Positions 60,297 to 64,000 of a stretch of 64,000 bases of DNA are shown here, in pieces; position 1 is the first letter of the stretch; the number at the start of each line of letters is the position of its first letter. The notes below the pieces were generated by a model, which saw only the letters and a list, made by a program, of their open reading frames with translations, did not search any database and had not been told where the DNA came from. Both the position numbers and the translations under genes were made by a program. Source of the DNA: Apopatocola sp963618015 (lineage in GTDB: Bacteria; Bacillota; Clostridia; Oscillospirales; Oscillospiraceae); contig CAVEQS010000002.1 of the NCBI GenBank assembly GCA_963618015.1, positions 59,727 to 123,726 of the forward strand, given 5' to 3'.

Positions 60297-60546
60297 TGGC
60301 TCTGGCGCGGAAGTGCGCTCTTATGTTCTCCGGAGACAGGTAACCTTCGGTCTCGCCGGAGCGGCGCCCCTTTTCGAGCTCGCTCATAAGCTTCAGCGTG
60401 GCCTGCGCCTTTTCGTAATCCTGAATGTCCACGATGGCATACCGGCCGCGGCCGTTCTTCGTCAGGAAAACAGGCGCGCCCGCCGCTACGTCCTGCAATA
60501 CCTCCGTGTAGTTCCGCAGATCGGAGATCGGTTTGATGTTCGGCAT
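60286..60546 (-). CDS. Phd/YefM-type antitoxin
   Basis: 86 residues. NIKPISDLRNYTEVLQDVAAGAPVFLTKNGRGRYAIVDIQDYEKAQA follows the Phd/YefM pattern; acidic C-terminal half binds toxin. Start 60546 chosen for AAGGAG 9 nt upstream. Confidence 0.9.
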   Translation of the reverse strand: MPNIKPISDLRNYTEVLQDVAAGAPVFLTKNGRGRYAIVDIQDYEKAQATLKLMSELEKGRRSGETEGYLSPENIRAHFRARANEE

Positions 60547-60568
60547 AGTGATCAACTCCTTCGCGGAT

Positions 60569-60613
60569 AGTATACGCCGGTTTGCTGTAAAATTCAACGA
60601 TAAATTTTACAGC
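60569..60613 (-). promoter_or_regulatory. promoter/operator of ParE-type TA pair
   Basis: TTGAAT, 17 nt, TATACT on the minus strand (60569-60597). A perfect 11-bp inverted repeat GCTGTAAAATT / AATTTTACAGC (60584-60594, 60603-60613) overlaps the -35, suiting TA autorepression. Confidence 0.7.
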
Positions 60614-60627
60614 ATTTTCTACCGTGA

Positions 60628-61317
60628 TCACATTTTCTTAATTACACTTGCGAGAGCCCCGAAAGCAGTTTTTGCTATTCCACCAAACGGAAGCATTGGC
60701 AGCACGGCTGAAAGCACGCTTTTCGATGCGCTCATGAGGAAGTTTTTCAGTCCGTCCTTCGTAAAGTCCGCCAAAAACGCGCTTACCGCAGAATCGCTGG
60801 GGGCAAGCTTTTTCAATTTTTTCTTGACGTCCTCCGAAAACAATTCGTTGATCTCTTCATTCTCGATGCAGACCTCTGCAAAGCAGTCCAGCGGGATCCG
60901 GAGAAGTTTTCGATTCAGAGAGCATTCATCGTACCAGCCGCATTCCTCAATAAAATGGCGCACCTCGGTCATGACATTCACATCCTGAATGATGACTTTT
61001 ATGTAGTGATCCGTTTCATCGTATTTCGCGTTTTTGATTTCTTCCGCAAAGGAGTCTCTCCAGTCAAAGTCGGCTTGAGGGTATTTCAGCTCTTTTCTTT
61101 CTTTTAAAGCCCTGACGCGGGACTGCGAAATGCCGAGTTTCTTGGAAAGCGTATAATCGTCAATTTTTTCTTTTGCCGAGATACGATGCTCTATGTATTC
61201 CGAGAACAGCAGGGTTTCAAGATCCGTTTTAGACGTACTTCCAAAATTCTGCCTGAAATACAAATCGCGGATTTTCTCATACAGCTGTTTTTGTTCTGCA
61301 CTAGTAAATTCTCCCAT
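60628..61317 (-). CDS. unknown HTH protein with hydrophobic C-terminal tail
   Basis: 229 residues; family not recognised. Residues about 50-80 form a plausible HTH (DDYTLSKKLGISQSRVRALKE). Residues 90-165 are a mixed alpha/beta region with Cys/Trp (ECGWYDECSLNRKLLRI). The last 35 residues (LMSASKSVLSAVLPMLPFGG, then AKTAFGALASVIKK) are amphipathic/hydrophobic and could insert in membrane. Lower GC than the chromosome. Lies 79 nt after the TIR gene and 81 nt before the TA pair, all on the same strand. Could be an effector or regulator of a defence island; this is inference. Confidence 0.75.
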   Translation of the reverse strand: MGEFTSAEQKQLYEKIRDLYFRQNFGSTSKTDLETLLFSEYIEHRISAKEKIDDYTLSKKLGISQSRVRALKERKELKYPQADFDWRDSFAEEIKNAKYDETDHYIKVIIQDVNVMTEVRHFIEECGWYDECSLNRKLLRIPLDCFAEVCIENEEINELFSEDVKKKLKKLAPSDSAVSAFLADFTKDGLKNFLMSASKSVLSAVLPMLPFGGIAKTAFGALASVIKKM

Positions 61318-61396
61318 ATTTTTTCCCTTCTTTCAGTTATCTGTAGTTGACCGCAAAATTAACAGATGGATTTCACGAACTGGGTAAGAAAATCCA

Positions 61397-63778
61397 TCAG
61401 TCACAAAGATTGATCCACAAAGCAGGGCAGACACCGACATCCTTTTCGCCTACCTTTTTCACATAGGCTTTTCTTCCGTGGTCAAAAAGGGCGCAGCCCA
61501 TATAGAAAACTGCCGCGGCAGATCGTTGACTCTCACCGGGTGACCTCAGCCACCAGTGGCAGCAGCCTCTAAAATCAGATTCATAAGGATGATTGTCAAC
61601 CCCGTTTGCTATTGCATAAGGCGTCGGAACACAAACTCTATCGTTAGGGAAATACTTTTTCATTTCCTTGATGCTAAGCAAGAACACCCTGTCCGTTGTT
61701 GCGTTACCAGCATCTACTCTAATATAAACAGGATTCTTATCCGCTGGCACCGTTACCTCAGGAATCATCTTTTTCTCTTCGTCATTAAATGCCGCATTGA
61801 AGAAATCTTCGTTCAGCCACTTTCTCAGCGTACAGTTTTCCCAAGTGACTTCCTGCTCCAAGTCGTTATACGGTTTACAATCAATCGCATATTCGCTAAT
61901 CAGCAGCGCTCTATCTTCTACAATATCCAAAATTCTCCATTCAATTGAATCCGGCGAGCCATCCTGCATATATTTGCCAAACTTCAAATTTTTAGAAACG
62001 CCCATCTTCTTCAGGTCACTGTAGTAATATGGGACCATTTCCTCCAGCCTCTGCAACAGTCTAGGCTTTCTTCTAACCAGTATGGTTTCCTCATACCTTC
62101 TGAGGTACAAGAGTGCTTCTTCCGCATTTTTCTTCAGATTCCGCGCCGCACTTCGTTGTTCGGCAAGTCCGTTTTCCAGTTCATTAAGCTCTCTCTTCAA
62201 CTCGTCGACCTGCTGTTGAACCGCTTTTCTCTCCTTTACGCTAAAAATACTAATGCCAGCTTTCTGCTTCTTTTTTTCCTCGATTTCGGTCTGTAGACGT
62301 GTTTTTTCCCGGTCTCCGAACTCCAATGCCGTGCGGTATGCCGCTTCTGCCATCTGCACTTTTTCCGTCAGCGCATCCGCTTCGCTCGCAAGCCGCTGAT
62401 ACTCAGGCATATTCTTCTCCTGAGGACTCAAATTGTCTGTGGAAAGTAAGTTTTTGACCTCATCGATTTGTCTTTGATGCTCTGCCTCCTGCTCCGCAAG
62501 TTGTCTTTGGCGTTCTGCCTTCTGTTGTTCTCTCTGCGCCGCAATCTGTCTTTGGCGCTCTTTGGTAAACACTATGTATCCATCTAGTTCTTCTTTCAGC
62601 GCAGCACCGCCGAAACGAACGGCTTTCTGGTAATTTTTGCTGCCATTAAAAGGTTTTTCACATTCTTTTAGTTTTTCCTGCCGCCGCACTTTCAGGTCCG
62701 CCATAAGCTTGCCGAGATAGGCCTGCGCATTCTCTGGGTCGATATCCAGCACCTTTTCGCAGTAGGCATCTGCCTCCTGCCAGTTACCGTCTTCGAGGAA
62801 CATAAACGCGCGTTTCAAAAATGACTCCGTATTGGCGCTGGCCGCGGCGGCGGTAGGCTGCGGCGGGGCTTCGGTCTTTTTCCCGCCGAGGATCTTTTCG
62901 ATGCCGCGGAGAAGATCCTGTATGGCACCGACCTTGCCCATGTCCTGCGCCTGGAGCTTGGCAAACTCCTTCGGCATGTCGTAAGGGTCGAGATTCTTAT
63001 AGCACGGGATCAGGTATTTTCCCTTGTCCTGCGCCATCAGCTTGAGAAAGCGGCTCCACTCGTTCTTTACCCACACGGCGTTGTAATACTCGTAATCCGT
63101 GCCGAAGGCCAGCATGAGCCTGGCGCTGTTGAGCGCGGCAAAAATGTACGGCTCATACTCCTGCCCGAGCTTATCTTCGAGCGTGACCCGGGAGAAGAAC
63201 ACCCGGTACCCCTTTTCCGTGAGCGCGTCGTACACGTCCTGCGCGAGCACGCTGTCCACGGTGCGGTTTCCGTCCGGCGCGGTCTCCTTATAACAAATAA
63301 AGATATCGTAGGGCTCTTCCCGGCCGGAGACCTCGATGATGCTCTTGCGCAGCTCTTCGATGGCCTTGGCCTCGTCGCGGTAGACGCGGCGCGCCATAGC
63401 GTCCGCGTTTTCCAGCGCCTGCTCGAGATTCGGGTCATCCAGCACGGAATCAAAGGAGCTGCGGTGGCAGGTGGGGATCTTTTTCCCGTTCGCAGGGTCG
63501 TCCACATACTCGATGCCATATTTGCACAGCACGAGACCCCAGTACGCCTCCGCCTCCTCCGGGAACTCCGCGATGATGCTCTCGTAGATCCCGGCAGCCT
63601 TGTCAAACTCACAGCCGAACCGCAGGCGGTTGGCGCGGGAAAAGAGCGTCAGCTTTTTCTCGTTGTCCTGATTGGGTACGGTCTGCTTTGTGCCGCAGAA
63701 TTCGCATTCCGTGACGCTCTCGCCCGGCGTGGGAGCCAAATCCCCGCCGCACATTTTGCATTTTAGAATTACTGCCAT
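61397..63778 (-). CDS. zinc-ribbon/TPR/TIR/coiled-coil/DUF6273-like mosaic protein
   Basis: 793 residues. In order: zinc ribbon (Cys7, 10, 25, 28), short TPR-like helices (about 40-150), TIR domain (about 157-290; YDIFICYKETAPDG start, Glu240 in WVKNEW as likely catalytic Glu), a second TPR (about 315-360), Gln/Arg/Glu-rich coiled coil (about 395-590), and a C-terminal lectin-like DUF6273 domain (about 610-793: WRILDIV, TLRKWLNEDFF, WWLRSPGES, CPALWINL). Codon composition falls from about 55-60 % GC in the TIR part to 40-48 % in the C-terminal part, boundary near 62.7-62.85 kb. TIR domains of this kind often hydrolyse NAD in antiphage defence. GAGAG/AAGGAG precedes the ATG. Confidence 0.85.
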   Translation of the reverse strand: MAVILKCKMCGGDLAPTPGESVTECEFCGTKQTVPNQDNEKKLTLFSRANRLRFGCEFDKAAGIYESIIAEFPEEAEAYWGLVLCKYGIEYVDDPANGKKIPTCHRSSFDSVLDDPNLEQALENADAMARRVYRDEAKAIEELRKSIIEVSGREEPYDIFICYKETAPDGNRTVDSVLAQDVYDALTEKGYRVFFSRVTLEDKLGQEYEPYIFAALNSARLMLAFGTDYEYYNAVWVKNEWSRFLKLMAQDKGKYLIPCYKNLDPYDMPKEFAKLQAQDMGKVGAIQDLLRGIEKILGGKKTEAPPQPTAAAASANTESFLKRAFMFLEDGNWQEADAYCEKVLDIDPENAQAYLGKLMADLKVRRQEKLKECEKPFNGSKNYQKAVRFGGAALKEELDGYIVFTKERQRQIAAQREQQKAERQRQLAEQEAEHQRQIDEVKNLLSTDNLSPQEKNMPEYQRLASEADALTEKVQMAEAAYRTALEFGDREKTRLQTEIEEKKKQKAGISIFSVKERKAVQQQVDELKRELNELENGLAEQRSAARNLKKNAEEALLYLRRYEETILVRRKPRLLQRLEEMVPYYYSDLKKMGVSKNLKFGKYMQDGSPDSIEWRILDIVEDRALLISEYAIDCKPYNDLEQEVTWENCTLRKWLNEDFFNAAFNDEEKKMIPEVTVPADKNPVYIRVDAGNATTDRVFLLSIKEMKKYFPNDRVCVPTPYAIANGVDNHPYESDFRGCCHWWLRSPGESQRSAAAVFYMGCALFDHGRKAYVKKVGEKDVGVCPALWINLCD

Positions 63779-63832
63779 GTTCTTCTCTCCTTATTTTTTT
63801 ACGTTTTTTGTGTTAGTTGTGAACGGGGCGGA

Positions 63833-64000
63833 AACCCCTCAGTCACGGCGCTGCGCGCCGCGCCAGCTCCCCTATTAGGGGAGCCAAGTGGGTTTGCGGT
63901 ATACTTTCTTGCCTCCCTTGTGTAAAGGGAGGTGGATTTTGCCGTAGGCAAAAGACGGAGGGATTGTCGTTTTCCGAAGATTACAATCCCTCAGTCAGCT
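63833..64000. repeat. MITE-like intergenic repeats, running off the window
   Basis: 63833-63885 is a right-half version: CCCCTCAGTCA, a GCGCTGCGCGC palindrome, then AGCTCCCC / GGGGAGCC. From 63911 a left-half copy follows (GCCTCCCT, GGAGGTGGATTTTGCCG, AGGCAAAAGACGGAGGGA, then TCCCTCAGTCAGC), matching the 32957 element. No gene is seen in 63779-64000. Confidence 0.7.

Noticed and set aside
61397..61960. Diversity-generating retroelement variable region in the TIR protein tail
   Set aside because: The C-terminal fold is lectin-like, but no reverse transcriptase, template repeat or Asn-codon-rich variable stretch is visible in the window.

Overview
The window looks like chromosome from a GC-rich (roughly 55-62 %) anaerobic, probably spore-forming Clostridia member close to Oscillospiraceae. 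I infer this from a BofA-type protein, a trimeric [FeFe]-hydrogenase, a double-cubane-cluster reductase with its activator, a molybdenum aldehyde oxidoreductase, polyphosphate enzymes, low-GC-Gram-positive promoters with 17-nt spacers, and many lipoproteins. The genus cannot be fixed from sequence reading alone. I saw no rRNA, CRISPR array, IS transposase or prophage. One tRNA gene (Arg, CCG) is present.

Left third (1-24 kb): a truncated divergent GyrB/ParE gene, bofA, a two-gene membrane unit, proS with a tautomerase, then a minus-strand catabolic locus (NhaC-type antiporter, nitrilase, enolase-superfamily enzyme, Mop-type aldehyde oxidoreductase) facing a divergent MarR regulator. A palindrome lies just after the predicted catabolic start site. 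Next come a DUF4349 lipoprotein, a phd-doc toxin-antitoxin pair, the core operon rpmG-secE-nusG-rplK-rplA, an HtrA protease, a nitrate/taurine-type ABC importer, and the divergent reductase-activator pair of the YjiM/YjiL type.

Middle (24-46 kb): MATE exporter, nfo plus a HAD phosphatase, a VOC/metallo-hydrolase pair, tex, a small XRE/membrane operon with twin operators, a polysaccharide-deacetylase-like lipoprotein whose predicted mRNA is nearly leaderless, a MITE-like repeat, a polyphosphate operon (pap-ppk1-FGGY kinase), a lipoyl-less E2-like acyltransferase, a frameshifted gene, several small enzymes, an MFS transporter and a DUF362 ferredoxin-like protein.

Right third (47-64 kb): hydCBA-type bifurcating hydrogenase, an SNF transporter, a fluoride-riboswitch-controlled crcB, an AraC/DUF3793/flavodoxin group sharing a palindromic operator, tRNA-Arg followed by repeats containing its own 3' end, a second SNF transporter, Sel1 protein, ahcY and a lower-GC accessory stretch. 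That stretch holds a GNAT enzyme, a gene remnant, a ParE-type TA pair, an unknown HTH protein and a 793-residue zinc-ribbon/TIR/coiled-coil/DUF6273-like protein, and ends in another copy of the intergenic repeat.

The best candidates for under-described biology are the TIR mosaic protein with its small neighbour, the MarR-nitrilase-enolase-oxidoreductase locus, the tRNA-derived repeats, and the operator shared by the AraC and DUF3793-flavodoxin units.
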